Source: Salarchaeum sp. JOR-1
Lineage (GTDB): Archaea > Halobacteriota > Halobacteria > Halobacteriales > Halobacteriaceae
Direction: 5' to 3'
DNA: 64,000 bases
Assembly: GCF_007833275.1 (NCBI RefSeq)
Contig: NZ_CP042241.1
Coordinates: forward strand, 310,001-374,000
The notes beneath the pieces are model-generated. The model searched no databases. It saw only the letters and a list, made by a program, of their open reading frames with translations, and was not told the origin of the DNA. Made by a program: the position numbers and the translations under genes. Position 1 is the stretch's first letter. Each line of letters starts with the position of its first letter. This document shows, one piece after another, positions 13,796-22,270 of this stretch.

Positions 13796-15726
13796 CCCGC
13801 CTCCCAACCCCGACGCTCCGCGGATTCGCCACTGTTCTCATGGCGTTCGGTCTCATTACCACCGGCGTCGGCGCGGGCGTGCTCGGTCCTGGCGCACAGG
13901 ACACCCTCGACGACGTGTCGCCTGTTCAGTCTGCCCAAGCCTGTGGCGGCCTCTGTGTCGGTACCGTCATCGTGATCGCGACCGGCGCGACCGCCGCCGC
14001 CGGCATCGTCGCCAACCAGTACCTCGGCACGGGCGACAACGGCTATACCCGCGAAGAAGTCAAGAAAATCAAGTCGCTCGAAAACCAGCAACAACAGCTC
14101 GACCTCCACGCCCTCGCCCTCGGTGCCCACGAGTCGGCCCAGCAGTACCGAACCTCAGTACAGAACTTCCTCGCCGACTCTCGTACTATCGCCTCCCAGA
14201 AGGCCAAGTACGCGGCCCTGAAGCTCCTGAACAACGGCACCCACAACGCTACCAAGCTCACCAACCGCATGCACGCGGCTATCAAGGAGTATTACGCCGT
14301 CCGAGAGCGTAACCTCCTCGCCAAATATAACGCTCACATCGCTCAACTCGGCTACATCGGTAACACCGCCTACAACGATAGTGGGATTCCCAACGGCATG
14401 CTGTCCTTCGGGTGGAGTGGTAGCAACTATGATTCGTATATGAAGAGTACGACCGGGAGCGTCACCGTCACCGACTCTTATACTACGACGACGACACTCC
14501 TCAATGGGTCGACCGTTCCGCTTCGAGGACTCAACGTTAGCATTTTCGCTCAATACACTAACGATTACGAAGCCATGAACACTAGAACGCCGGCCACGGT
14601 GTCCCTTGAGGACACTCAGGCGTCTGGCTACGCATCTGGCTCGGCGTTCAAGGTCACTACGCGCCCGTATGCGAACGTTGCCGCGGTACATGGTGCGAAC
14701 GAATCGTTGAGTGCACCCCAGAAGCGTGTACTCAACTTCACGAAGTACCAATCGCTCCGAAGTGACATTGAGGCTGCCGTCGCCCAGCTGAAAGCGAACT
14801 ACAACACGGACTTCGCACAGACGCTGATTAGCGGCTGGCGAGACGGCCGAATCAACGCCTCCGACGTTGTGACACCCGAAATGCTCGCCCAGCAGTACGC
14901 AACTGCGTACAACCAGACGGGCGCCTCGATCTACCAATGGGCGACCCTCGCCACCATGGGCCTCGACAGCCCGGACCTCGAGAACACCTCCTACCTGACG
15001 GTGTCCTACCTCAAGCCGACGGACATCCGTTACGTGACGCTCTCCGCGTCCGGGAACACGTCCGCACTCGGCCCGTACAACGTAAGCGTGGGCGGCGAAC
15101 CGGTCGGACAGATCGTTACGGCGAACGGCACCACGCGAACAATTCAGGTGCCGATTCCGCGTGACGTGAACACCTCGAAGCTCGGAAACCAACCGCCGAC
15201 CGTCACTATCGAGACCTACGACGGGTTTAGCACGGCGTGGAGTAGCGACGAGGTGGACGTCGGCGAGACCACGACCCTACAGAACGTCACGATCACCGCG
15301 GAGTCCGCGCAGCGCTGGAAGCGTGTCACCGAGTCCGGGATGTTGTTCGCGCGGAACGCGCCGAACGGCACATGGACGACCAACACGACGTATAAGACCT
15401 CAGAGATTCCGGGCACGGAGTTCTTCGCCCCGGCAGGAAAGTACACCCAGATTACGAAGCTGGGCGGCGAGTTCACGATCAAGCAGATCGTGACTGACTC
15501 CGGGTCCGTGTCGTCGTTGGACACACGCGACTACAACTACCAAACCAGCAACGCCAGCGACTTCGTGGAAGACCTCCGGGAACTGGAAAAAGTCCGCGAG
15601 GACGCCGAATCCCGGCTTCCCACCGCCGGCGGTGGTGGAGGGGGCGGCCTCGGCACCACCCAACTCGGCATGGGTCTCCTCGTGCTCGCCGGCGCGCTCC
15701 TCGCGCTTGACCGGAGGGAGGACTAA
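13792..15726 (+). CDS. Spike-like surface glycoprotein of the provirus
   Basis: A 644-residue protein starting at GTG 13792. It has an N-terminal export signal (hydrophobic core LRGFATVLMAFGLITTGVG, then QSAQACGGLC), a second hydrophobic patch, a long coiled-coil-like stretch (about residues 85-175), a large beta-rich extracellular part with many N-glycosylation sequons, a charged helix (DLRELEKVREDAES), a glycine hinge, and a final transmembrane helix ending in DRRED. This is the layout of pleolipovirus VP4-type spikes, which bind and fuse with the host envelope. It is on the large side for the group. Confidence 0.8.
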   Translation: MTRLPTPTLRGFATVLMAFGLITTGVGAGVLGPGAQDTLDDVSPVQSAQACGGLCVGTVIVIATGATAAAGIVANQYLGTGDNGYTREEVKKIKSLENQQQQLDLHALALGAHESAQQYRTSVQNFLADSRTIASQKAKYAALKLLNNGTHNATKLTNRMHAAIKEYYAVRERNLLAKYNAHIAQLGYIGNTAYNDSGIPNGMLSFGWSGSNYDSYMKSTTGSVTVTDSYTTTTTLLNGSTVPLRGLNVSIFAQYTNDYEAMNTRTPATVSLEDTQASGYASGSAFKVTTRPYANVAAVHGANESLSAPQKRVLNFTKYQSLRSDIEAAVAQLKANYNTDFAQTLISGWRDGRINASDVVTPEMLAQQYATAYNQTGASIYQWATLATMGLDSPDLENTSYLTVSYLKPTDIRYVTLSASGNTSALGPYNVSVGGEPVGQIVTANGTTRTIQVPIPRDVNTSKLGNQPPTVTIETYDGFSTAWSSDEVDVGETTTLQNVTITAESAQRWKRVTESGMLFARNAPNGTWTTNTTYKTSEIPGTEFFAPAGKYTQITKLGGEFTIKQIVTDSGSVSSLDTRDYNYQTSNASDFVEDLRELEKVREDAESRLPTAGGGGGGGLGTTQLGMGLLVLAGALLALDRRED

Positions 15727-15730
15727 CCCC

Positions 15731-15862
15731 ATGAGTACCGAGGAGAAGCTCGCCGTCGTCGCGCTCGCCCTCGGGTACTGCATCCTCACCGGCTTCAACC
15801 CCCTCGCCGGCCTCGAAGCGTGGATAGAAGCACAACTACAGAACGCCGTCACACCCTGGTAA
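15731..15862 (+). CDS. 43-residue membrane peptide
   Basis: ATG 15731, four bases after the spike stop, encodes MSTEEKLAVVALALGYCILT... ending NAVTPW. One hydrophobic helix is followed by a short amphipathic segment. The spacing and co-direction argue that it is real. Function unknown; small accessory membrane proteins are usual after the spike gene. Confidence 0.6.
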   Translation: MSTEEKLAVVALALGYCILTGFNPLAGLEAWIEAQLQNAVTPW

Positions 15863-15893
15863 ACAGGCGAATACTCCTATTTCACTCATACAG

Positions 15894-16481
15894 ATGCGAA
15901 GATTCCTCACCGTGCTCGCCGTGCTCCTGCTCGCCGTGTCGACTAGCTGTGGCGTCGGCGCAGTCACCGCCCAGGACGCGAGCACAACGACGACAACCGC
16001 GAACAGCACGACGACCGACGACGGGGCGACTGTCGTGAATACCCAACTCTCGCGCGGCGTCACCGTCCAGAGCTACGAGTACAACGCTAAGAGCGGGAGT
16101 GTCCGCGTCGTTATTCACGCTGAAACTGGCGGACACGTTCTCTCCGTCGCGGACCAGTCTGGTGTCGTGCGCGCCGTCACCGGCGACGGCGCCACCCAAA
16201 CCCGGACCACGGCGCGCCGCGTCGTGCTCGACGCCGGCCGCAACGTCGTGAACGTACAGGTGTCGCCCGTCCAGGGCGTCGCCGTATTCAGTGTCTCCTC
16301 CGGCGCCGTCTCCGTCACCTGGACCACGGGCGCCATCCAGACCGGCACGGGTGCGCCCGTTCCCCGACAGACCGTCCTAATGCTCCTCCTCGGATCGGTC
16401 GGCCTCACCGCCGGCGCGACCGTCTACCGCACCCGCCAGCGCGCCGAAGACGACGAGTTCCAAGCCGAACGGGTGAACTAA
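15894..16481 (+). CDS. Secreted, C-terminally anchored virion-module protein
   Basis: A 195-residue type I membrane protein: signal peptide (MRRFLTVLAVLLLAVSTS), a Thr/Ser-rich linker likely to be glycosylated (STTTTTANSTTT), a compact beta-rich domain, a C-terminal helix (TVLMLLLGSVGLTAGATVY) and a charged tail. It is two bases from the next gene. It corresponds in position to the conserved ORF between spike and NTPase in pleolipoviruses. The exact role is unknown. Confidence 0.7.
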   Translation: MRRFLTVLAVLLLAVSTSCGVGAVTAQDASTTTTTANSTTTDDGATVVNTQLSRGVTVQSYEYNAKSGSVRVVIHAETGGHVLSVADQSGVVRAVTGDGATQTRTTARRVVLDAGRNVVNVQVSPVQGVAVFSVSSGAVSVTWTTGAIQTGTGAPVPRQTVLMLLLGSVGLTAGATVYRTRQRAEDDEFQAERVN

Positions 16482-16483
16482 CC

Positions 16484-17257
16484 ATGTGGCGAGACCTCCT
16501 GAAGTACGCGCTCCTCGCCGCCGGCGGATGGATCGCACTCGGCAACGAAATACCGCAGGCGCCTGAGTGGCTCGGCGTCGCCGTGCTCGCGCTCGTACTC
16601 GTCGCCGTCGCCGTCATGATAGCGACCGGCCGCCTCGACGATCTCCTCCCCGACCCGCCCCGTGTGACGTTGTACGTCATCAACGACGAAGAAACAGAAG
16701 TCATCGAGGAGTGGGAACTCTCCCCCGACCAATTCGCCGACGCCCAGGTGAACGGACAACTCAACCACCTCCCAGAGTGTAAGACCGAGACCTACGAGTG
16801 TCGCGCCTACCATCCCGAAGAGAACGTCATCGAGGGAACCTGGCGCGGGAGTGTCGCGGCGTCGGACACTATCGGCGCCTCAAGTGCGACCGACGCCCTG
16901 AACGCCATCGAGGAGGTGCGCGGCGATCTCGAAGACCAGGCGCGGTATGGCGAGCGGCTTCAGCGACACCTGCCATCGGTCGTGCGGACGCTCGACCGCC
17001 TCCGCGCCATGGAACAGAACCGCGCACTCAGCCCGCACTTGACGCCGAGCGTCGGTGGCGGCGACACCGTGACCGACGTGATTCAAAACCAGATGCCCGA
17101 CAGTCTCCTTCCCGAACGGATGCAGATGAACGAAGCCAGCACGACCGACGAGCACGACGACGACGCCGACGAACTCCTCCACGACCTCGCTAACGTCGCC
17201 GGCGTCACCGACGCCGAACCCGCGACCGACGGAGGTGGAAACGATGAGCGGGAGTAG
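16484..17257 (+). CDS. Membrane protein with cytoplasmic domain (virion module)
   Basis: A 257-residue protein with two N-terminal hydrophobic helices (LLKYALLAAGGWIALG and LGVAVLALVLVAVAVMI), followed by about 200 residues of soluble, partly helical, acidic sequence. Its 3' end overlaps the NTPase start by 14 bases. Conserved ORFs of this kind precede the NTPase in pleolipovirus genomes, and a membrane link for the NTPase is plausible. No catalytic motif is visible. Confidence 0.7.
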   Translation: MWRDLLKYALLAAGGWIALGNEIPQAPEWLGVAVLALVLVAVAVMIATGRLDDLLPDPPRVTLYVINDEETEVIEEWELSPDQFADAQVNGQLNHLPECKTETYECRAYHPEENVIEGTWRGSVAASDTIGASSATDALNAIEEVRGDLEDQARYGERLQRHLPSVVRTLDRLRAMEQNRALSPHLTPSVGGGDTVTDVIQNQMPDSLLPERMQMNEASTTDEHDDDADELLHDLANVAGVTDAEPATDGGGNDERE

Positions 17258-18386
17258 CGACAAGTCCGTTGTGTACGCGGCCGGCGAAGGCCGCGAATGG
17301 CTCCGCGGCGAGCTGGAGGAAAAGCCGAACGACTGGGTGCGGGAGTTCGCCGGCATGGTCAACGACGCCGACACCCTCGATCTCCTGAACTACTACTGTA
17401 GTCTCTGGGAGGACGACCCGCAGGCGGGCGACTTTCTCGACACCGTGCTCGCCGAGCGCATCCTCTCCTCAGCGGCCACCCGGTCGATGGACACCGCCTT
17501 TAGAGAAGGTCGCACGTCGCAACTCAAGGGCTTCGTCGGCATGACCGGCCAGCGGAAAGAGACGGCAGGCGACTGGATGAGCGCCGTCGTAGATCGCCTC
17601 GAACACGAGGGCGCTATCGGCCTCGTGCTCGGCCCGCCCGGCGCCGGAAAGACTGCCATGACGCTCGACGTAGCACGCACATGGGCGGCGCGAACGGGCG
17701 GCGCGCTCATCGGAAACACGTCCTGGGAGGGCTTCGACCGCGTGGTTCACTCGGACCAGGAACTCCTCGAAGCCATGGCGGAAATCGAGGGCGCAGTCCT
17801 CGCCGTGATAGATGAGACCGCGCAGGAACTCTCCGGGTTCGGAAGCGGGAACAAGGACGCAGAGACGTTCAGCGACTCCCTCACGTTCGTCCGGAAGAAA
17901 GAGGAGAAACATGGACCCTACGCGAAGCGCGGGAGCGTTCTCATGGTGAACCACACACGGACGAAAACCGCGAAGCCGTTCCGCGACCTCTGTTCGTTCG
18001 CTATCGAGAAGCCCCACCGCTCGAAGCCGAACTTCGCGCGCATCCTCGAAAGCGAGGGCGGGCAAGACCGATTCGAGGAGGGCTTAGAGACGGACAAGCT
18101 CACGGACACCCGCGAGACCTACGCCGAACACGAAGCCAGCGAGTTCGAGATACTCGGCGACCGCGACGACGACGAGGAGGACGACACGGACGGGCGTGGT
18201 CTCAGCGAGCGCGAGCAGGCGATTCAGACGGCGCTCCGCGCGGTGAAGCCGTGGGACGACGAGGACGGCGTGCGATACAAGGACGCGGCTGAAATCGTGG
18301 GGTACTCGAAAGGCTGGGTGACGAATCGGGTGAGTGACTGGCGAGATGGGGACTATTCGACCCTCGTGACCGAGCAACCGGAGTAA
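17244..18386 (+). CDS. AAA-type P-loop NTPase (pleolipovirus VP8-like)
   Basis: A 380-residue NTPase from ATG 17244 (a GTG at 17235 is also possible). The Walker A motif GPPGAGKT is at about residue 130 and the Walker B motif AVLAVIDE at about 178-185. After the core there is an acidic linker and a C-terminal helix-turn-helix (DAAEIVGYSKGWVTNRVSDW), so it may bind DNA as well. The conserved NTPase next to the spike module is a hallmark of pleolipoviruses; assembly or genome handling is presumed. Confidence 0.83.
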   Translation: MSGSSDKSVVYAAGEGREWLRGELEEKPNDWVREFAGMVNDADTLDLLNYYCSLWEDDPQAGDFLDTVLAERILSSAATRSMDTAFREGRTSQLKGFVGMTGQRKETAGDWMSAVVDRLEHEGAIGLVLGPPGAGKTAMTLDVARTWAARTGGALIGNTSWEGFDRVVHSDQELLEAMAEIEGAVLAVIDETAQELSGFGSGNKDAETFSDSLTFVRKKEEKHGPYAKRGSVLMVNHTRTKTAKPFRDLCSFAIEKPHRSKPNFARILESEGGQDRFEEGLETDKLTDTRETYAEHEASEFEILGDRDDDEEDDTDGRGLSEREQAIQTALRAVKPWDDEDGVRYKDAAEIVGYSKGWVTNRVSDWRDGDYSTLVTEQPE

Positions 18387-18719
18387 CCAGCACACGGCGA
18401 CGGGATACACTCGGTCAGTCAGACACCACCCCCCAGCGCGCACATATATTTATACAAGGCCCGACTCCTGGCGGATTTTCTGACCTCCCGACCCCACCCG
18501 ACCCCGGTTTTTCGTCGAAAATCGGTCGATTTTCTCGGTTCGAGGAGTGTCGTGGCGTGACTGCGTGGGTTCACGCGCGGCAGAGTACGCTCGACCGATT
18601 ATGCACACGAACCCGCGCACCCTCGTGTGCATATACACGCTCGCGCGCCCTCACACACCCGCGAACCGCTCTATTACTCGACACGTCCGGGGTGGTTCAC
18701 CCCCGAAATCGGGGTTCCA
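18387..18719. other. Non-coding region after the virion operon, with inverted repeats
   Basis: No convincing gene is seen. It contains an AT-rich patch (ATATATTTATAC near 18444), arms GAAAATCG/CGATTTTC with a 2-base spacer (about 18515-18532), and the perfect 11-base repeat at 18600-18633. CT-rich runs (CCGACCCCACCCGACCCC) lie between. It could hold a terminator for the leftward-reading side, the promoter of the next gene and an operator or origin. Confidence 0.55.
18600..18633. repeat. Perfect 11-base inverted repeat (operator- or hairpin-like)
   Basis: TATGCACACGA and TCGTGTGCATA flank a 12-base spacer. The related core GTTCGTG-TG-CACGAAC occurs again at 18747-18762. Repetition of the GTGTGCA/TGCACAC element suggests a binding site for one of the provirus regulators. 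Confidence 0.6.
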
Positions 18720-18744
18720 GTGAGCCAAATTCAATGGGTCAAGA

Positions 18745-18764
18745 GAGTTCGTGTGCACGAACTC
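18745..18764. repeat. 9-base palindrome before the DUF7692-like gene
   Basis: GAGTTCGTG, spacer TG, CACGAACTC. It ends 3 bases before the ATG at 18768, so a protein bound here could block expression, or translation begins upstream and the site is coding. Confidence 0.5.
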
Positions 18765-18767
18765 GGT

Positions 18768-19031
18768 ATGCGGATCCGAACTGACGGCGACTACGCGTAT
18801 CGGAAGGAAGTGATCGAGGCGGCCGCGGATCGCCTCGAGGTCAACAAAACCGAGGCCGTCGTCATTGCCTGCGACTCCGTCGGTCCACTTCTCGATAACG
18901 TGGAGGACGCTTTAGAACACCCCGGTCTCTCACTACGGCTGAAAAAAGAACTCGCTGATATTATTAGCACTCGTAGGATCGCCGTCTGTATCAATCCAGG
19001 GACAGCAGAGATAACTCAAAATAAGAGATAG
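18768..19031 (+). CDS. Small haloarchaeal protein (DUF7692-like)
   Basis: An 87-residue protein, MRIRTDGDYAYRKEVIEAAAD..., mostly helical. From memory it resembles the haloarchaeal DUF7692 family found on viruses and plasmids (not checked). An in-frame GTG at 18720 would add 16 residues; the ATG is preferred because family members begin at the RIRTDG segment. The first 45 residues are similar in feel to ribbon-helix-helix-type regulators. Codon composition becomes more AT-rich towards the 3' end, next to the AT-rich HNH gene. Confidence 0.65.
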   Translation: MRIRTDGDYAYRKEVIEAAADRLEVNKTEAVVIACDSVGPLLDNVEDALEHPGLSLRLKKELADIISTRRIAVCINPGTAEITQNKR

Positions 19032-19038
19032 GCTAAGT

Positions 19039-19752
19039 CTACTTGGTCGATAAAGCCAGAGCGCCACGGCAGTCGATGAAGGTACAGCCAATCACTTGGT
19101 TATTTCCAGGGAATACAATCTTCGAAGGAGTGGCGCGAACTAGGGCACCATCTTTGTAGAAATTACCCCTCATAAATATTCTATCAGTATCTGAATCATA
19201 CCTGATCTCGATTCCAATATCGCGCTTGTCATGCCAGATCTTGAATTGGTTTCCGTTGTAAGTCAGATCCCACACGTCCTCGGTATAAGCTGTCCACTCG
19301 TTTTCGTTTAGTTCAGCCACTAGATCCCCTTCTTGATTATAGAGCCTCGCACTAAACTGTAAAACCCCCTCCGAGTAGGACATAGTCACTAAATCATCAC
19401 CGTTCACACTTAGAATAGACATCTTATCCAGATCCCTAAGTTGGCATTTACAGCCTGCAAATTCAATCAAGGGAGTTTCAGATTCGAAGTAGAAATCATA
19501 GTCGACAAGATCAGAATTATGAGGATCCTCTTTGTACTCGTACAGTTGATCTGGAGTGATCCCTTCAGCTTGCGGCCCCGCCAATGCATGGTGATTCCGA
19601 CAGAGAGCGATCATTCTCTCAGGATCATTGTGCTCTTCCTCACTTCGAGGAACAATATGGTGGATTTCTATAATAGGGTTTCCACAGATAGCACATCCAA
19701 AATTCGCCTCCTGTCGAACTTCTCTACGAACAGGCTCAGGAATATCTGACAC
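19039..19752 (-). CDS. HNH endonuclease-domain protein, AT-rich cargo gene
   Basis: A 237-residue protein. The first 60 residues form an HNH nuclease: CAICGNP (zinc CxxC), EIHHIVPRSEE (catalytic His), and MIALCRNHHAL (second zinc pair). The remaining 170 residues are strand-rich and not recognised; they may recognise a target or bind a partner. Base composition is far more AT-rich than anything else in the window, so it was probably acquired recently from a different host. It is convergent with the DUF7692-like gene. Possible roles are anti-competitor defence, genome processing or a selfish homing function. Confidence 0.85.
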   Translation of the reverse strand: MSDIPEPVRREVRQEANFGCAICGNPIIEIHHIVPRSEEEHNDPERMIALCRNHHALAGPQAEGITPDQLYEYKEDPHNSDLVDYDFYFESETPLIEFAGCKCQLRDLDKMSILSVNGDDLVTMSYSEGVLQFSARLYNQEGDLVAELNENEWTAYTEDVWDLTYNGNQFKIWHDKRDIGIEIRYDSDTDRIFMRGNFYKDGALVRATPSKIVFPGNNQVIGCTFIDCRGALALSTK

Positions 19753-19881
19753 TGGAAAAAGATTTTCGCGGAAGGGCTTAAATTCTGTTCTGAGACTGCC
19801 CTACTCATTTCAAAATATAGCTGACCGGAGAAGAGCCGTGCGGTGTATTATTTGGGTTTGCCCTTAGGCACACGCCCAAGG

Positions 19882-19910
19882 GGGAACCGGCCACGACGAG
19901 GCCGGTTCCC
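19882..19910. repeat. Perfect 11-base GC-rich inverted repeat
   Basis: GGGAACCGGCC, loop ACGACGA, GGCCGGTTCCC. It is a very stable hairpin on either strand. No T-run follows in either direction, so a simple intrinsic terminator is unlikely. Confidence 0.7.
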
Positions 19911-19919
19911 TCTCGGGTG

Positions 19920-19967
19920 TCGCCTCGGGGCGCACCGGAACACCGTGGAGTGTGCGTCCCGAGGCGA
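19920..19967. repeat. 16-base inverted repeat with one mismatch
   Basis: TCGCCTCGGGGCGCAC (19920-19935) pairs with GTGCGTCCCGAGGCGA (19952-19967) except for one G.T position, with a 16-base spacer that itself contains CGG...CCG. Outer bases can extend the stem past a bulge. Confidence 0.7.
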
Positions 19968-20056
19968 CCACTCCATAGGGGTCCCCCCGGGAGAAACCGC
20001 GCGCACACCCCCGTATACAACCCGTAGAATAGTGTTGCCACTCCGCCGTCGCTGCG

Positions 20057-21859
20057 TTAGCCCGGTGTCACGTCACCCGTACCGCCCGCTCGTCGCCGCT
20101 GCTTCGCCGCCCACGCCTCCCAATCAACATCCTCTGCCTCTCGGCGTGCCGTCGCGTTCTGCGCGTCTTCTGCTCGCTGCGCGGCCACCTGGAGACTGTC
20201 GACGACGCTCCACGTGTCCCGAACTGTGCGGTGCTCGCCATCCGCGCGCGTGTACGAGACCGTCAGGTGCCGCACTGGCTCGTCGTGGGTCTGTTCCCAT
20301 GCGAGCGCGAGCTGCCGCAGCATCGACCGCTCGTCCGCCGCGTCGGTCGGCTGGTAGTGGATCTCCACCTTGGTTTCGTGGTCGTACTCGCCGGGGCGGA
20401 CGGCGGCGTTGTACTCGCGGCGCCATCGACTCCACGCGTCCGCCGTGTCGCCGCGCTCGGCCGCGTTCGCCACCTGCATCACCGCACTCCCGACGGTCTC
20501 GCGGAAGTTCGATTCTGCGGCCTGCACTCGCGAAAGCAGTTCCTGCTGGATGTGTTTCGACGCGATCTCTAACTGGCCGTACGTATGCGTGATGACATCC
20601 TTGAGGCGGTCGACGACGCGGCGGATCGTCCGGTAGGAGTAGCCGGTCTCGTCGGCAGCCTGCTCGGGAGAGACTTCGCCACCATCGGCGAGCAGATAGT
20701 CGACGACCGCGCGGTCCGAGTCTTCCATCTCACCCCACAGCCGGGTGACGGCCGCGGTCTGTGCGTCTTCGACCTCGGGCAGCGGGTCATCGTAGAGGCG
20801 GAGCGAGCGCTCGATCTCGTCGCCGGCCGCGAAGTACGCATCACTCACCCACTGCTCGCCACCGCGCAGCGAGAGGCCGGCCCACTCCACCATGTTGAAC
20901 AAGGTTTCGTCGAGCTCGTGCAGGAGGTCCTCGAGGTCGAACTCGTCGGGATGATCCCAGCGCACGGTGCGGTTGGTGAGGCTGGACTGGTAGGCGACCT
21001 CGAACTTCGGGTGGTAGCCGAACTCGTCAGGATCGTACGACTGTGGGTCTCTCATGTAGTAGTGTTTCGCCTCGAAGCCGACGCGGTGGCCGCGGAGGAG
21101 GTCGCTCGCACGGTCGTCGGTGACCATGGCGGCGACGTGATCCCCAGGGCGTTCGCGGTGATCCTCGGTGTGCTTCCGATACCCCGACCGGTCGGACACC
21201 AGCACGTCGTGACACCGACTAATCGGGCCGGACGCGGCGTACAACGGCCCGCTCTTCGCGCGGTCGGGACGCACGTAGAGCGCGCAGTCCGAGACGTGAC
21301 TAATCGGGTGTGGGTCCATCGTGTACCGCGGGTCGATATCGAAACTCGTCAAGACGGTGCGCGCGAGGTCCAGGTACTTCTCGGGGTCGATGTTCGAGGC
21401 CTGCGCTCGAACGGAAACGTAGGGGCCCCCGAGGTCAGGGACGCTCGGCGTGTCGTACTCGGAGAGGCTATCGAGGTCCGGCCACCGCGGCCGAAGCGTA
21501 AGCGTGCCACCGCGGACGCGCTGGCTGTTGTCGGCGCGCTCGCCGTCGTACGTGCTGTCTTGGGCGACGAAGTAGAACTGGAATTCGCGCACCTGTTCGA
21601 GCTGGAACTCGGGCGGAGCGGTGTCGGGGTCGAGGCCGCCGGTGTAGTAGTCGAAGCAGGCGGCCCACTCGTCGCCGTCGAACCGGAACGACTCGGTGGG
21701 CTTTCCCTCAGTTTTCCAGTCCTCACCGTGGTCTTTGTAGACGCTATCAGCAGCGTAGTAGAGGCTGAGGCCGTGGTCGTCGCGGTGTGTCGCGCCGAAA
21801 TGCCAGGTCACGTCGAACTCGTGCGGTTGGGGACGGACGGTTTCGACGTGCGCCATCAC
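20057..21859 (-). CDS. Replication-initiation-like protein of the provirus
   Basis: A 600-residue soluble protein; the start is GTG 21859 or the adjacent ATG 21856, and the GTG overlaps the previous stop by 4 bases. A helix-turn-helix is visible at about residues 405-430 (SPEQAADETGYSYRTIRRVV), followed by long helices. The N-terminal 380 residues are unrecognised alpha/beta sequence. From memory, betapleolipoviruses such as SNJ2 share one large protein of this size that is taken to start replication; position beside the structured region fits. No rolling-circle HUH motif was found. Confidence 0.65.
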   Translation of the reverse strand: MMAHVETVRPQPHEFDVTWHFGATHRDDHGLSLYYAADSVYKDHGEDWKTEGKPTESFRFDGDEWAACFDYYTGGLDPDTAPPEFQLEQVREFQFYFVAQDSTYDGERADNSQRVRGGTLTLRPRWPDLDSLSEYDTPSVPDLGGPYVSVRAQASNIDPEKYLDLARTVLTSFDIDPRYTMDPHPISHVSDCALYVRPDRAKSGPLYAASGPISRCHDVLVSDRSGYRKHTEDHRERPGDHVAAMVTDDRASDLLRGHRVGFEAKHYYMRDPQSYDPDEFGYHPKFEVAYQSSLTNRTVRWDHPDEFDLEDLLHELDETLFNMVEWAGLSLRGGEQWVSDAYFAAGDEIERSLRLYDDPLPEVEDAQTAAVTRLWGEMEDSDRAVVDYLLADGGEVSPEQAADETGYSYRTIRRVVDRLKDVITHTYGQLEIASKHIQQELLSRVQAAESNFRETVGSAVMQVANAAERGDTADAWSRWRREYNAAVRPGEYDHETKVEIHYQPTDAADERSMLRQLALAWEQTHDEPVRHLTVSYTRADGEHRTVRDTWSVVDSLQVAAQRAEDAQNATARREAEDVDWEAWAAKQRRRAGGTGDVTPG

Positions 21860-22050
21860 GACCCCCCGAGTTTCGCGTCAGCCCGCGCGAGGAGATTCCC
21901 GACGGTGCCGGGTGCGCGGTCGGTCTCGCGAGCGAACTCACGAACGCCATACTCGCCCTCGCGGATGGACTGGTAGGCGTCGCGTTCCGCCTCGGTGAGT
22001 TCGTCGAGCGCCGGCCCCGCGAACGTCGCGAGCGTCGCCTGCTCACTCAC
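21856..22050 (-). CDS. Small sigma-region-4-like HTH protein
   Basis: GTG 22050 gives a 64-residue protein (MSEQATLATFAG...) with an HTH of the kind LTEAERDAYQSIREGEYGVR-EFARETDRAPGTVGNLLARA, resembling region 4 of sigma factors. Its stop overlaps the replication-like gene and its start overlaps the upstream gene by 8 bases. A decayed homologue lies outside the element at 9986-10297. It is probably a regulator of replication or copy number. Confidence 0.75.
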   Translation of the reverse strand: MSEQATLATFAGPALDELTEAERDAYQSIREGEYGVREFARETDRAPGTVGNLLARADAKLGGS

Positions 22051-22270
22051 CGGAACCACCCCAGAGACCGCGGCACGGTCGACAGAGTGCCACGCGTTCG
22101 TCCCGGTTGGGAAGGCGGACGCGGCGGCAGTCCGGGCCGTCCGCGTCGCACATCGCGCACGCGTCGGCGGTAGGGGCGTCATCGGCGACCTGCTCCCAGT
22201 AGTCCTGCCGGCGTGCTTCAGCGCCGCCGTCGGTTCGGAGCTGGGAGGCCCGAACGAACTCCTGGGTCAC
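22043..22270 (-). CDS. Small zinc-binding protein
   Basis: A 75-residue protein from GTG 22270, which overlaps the upstream stop by 4 bases (the frame also has GTG 22279). It contains CAMCDADGPDC and, near the C-terminus, ALCRPCRGLW: a CxxC...CxxC zinc ribbon. It belongs to the four-gene run leading into the replication-like gene. Function unknown. Confidence 0.66.
   Translation of the reverse strand: MTQEFVRASQLRTDGGAEARRQDYWEQVADDAPTADACAMCDADGPDCRRVRLPNRDERVALCRPCRGLWGGSGE

Larger units (their letters stand above)
19753..20056. other. Structured non-coding region between HNH and replication-like genes
   Basis: No gene is seen in about 300 bases. The core (19861-19972) holds two strong inverted repeats in tandem, described separately, plus a weak stem CCCTT/AAGGG (19861-19882). 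An AT-rich tract (TATTATTTGGG, near 19847) lies on the left. It sits immediately 3' of the replication-like gene, a common place for a viral origin. Alternatives are a small structured RNA or a bidirectional terminator. Confidence 0.55.

Noticed and set aside
19882-19910. Intrinsic terminator
   Set aside because: The hairpin is strong but lacks a following T-run on either strand, and archaeal termination usually depends on T-tracts rather than hairpins.
19861-19972. CRISPR-like repeat array
   Set aside because: The repeats are inverted pairs of different sequence, not regularly spaced direct repeats with spacers.
20057-21859. Rolling-circle (HUH) replication protein
   Set aside because: No His-hydrophobic-His with a downstream Tyr motif could be found; only a helix-turn-helix is clear.
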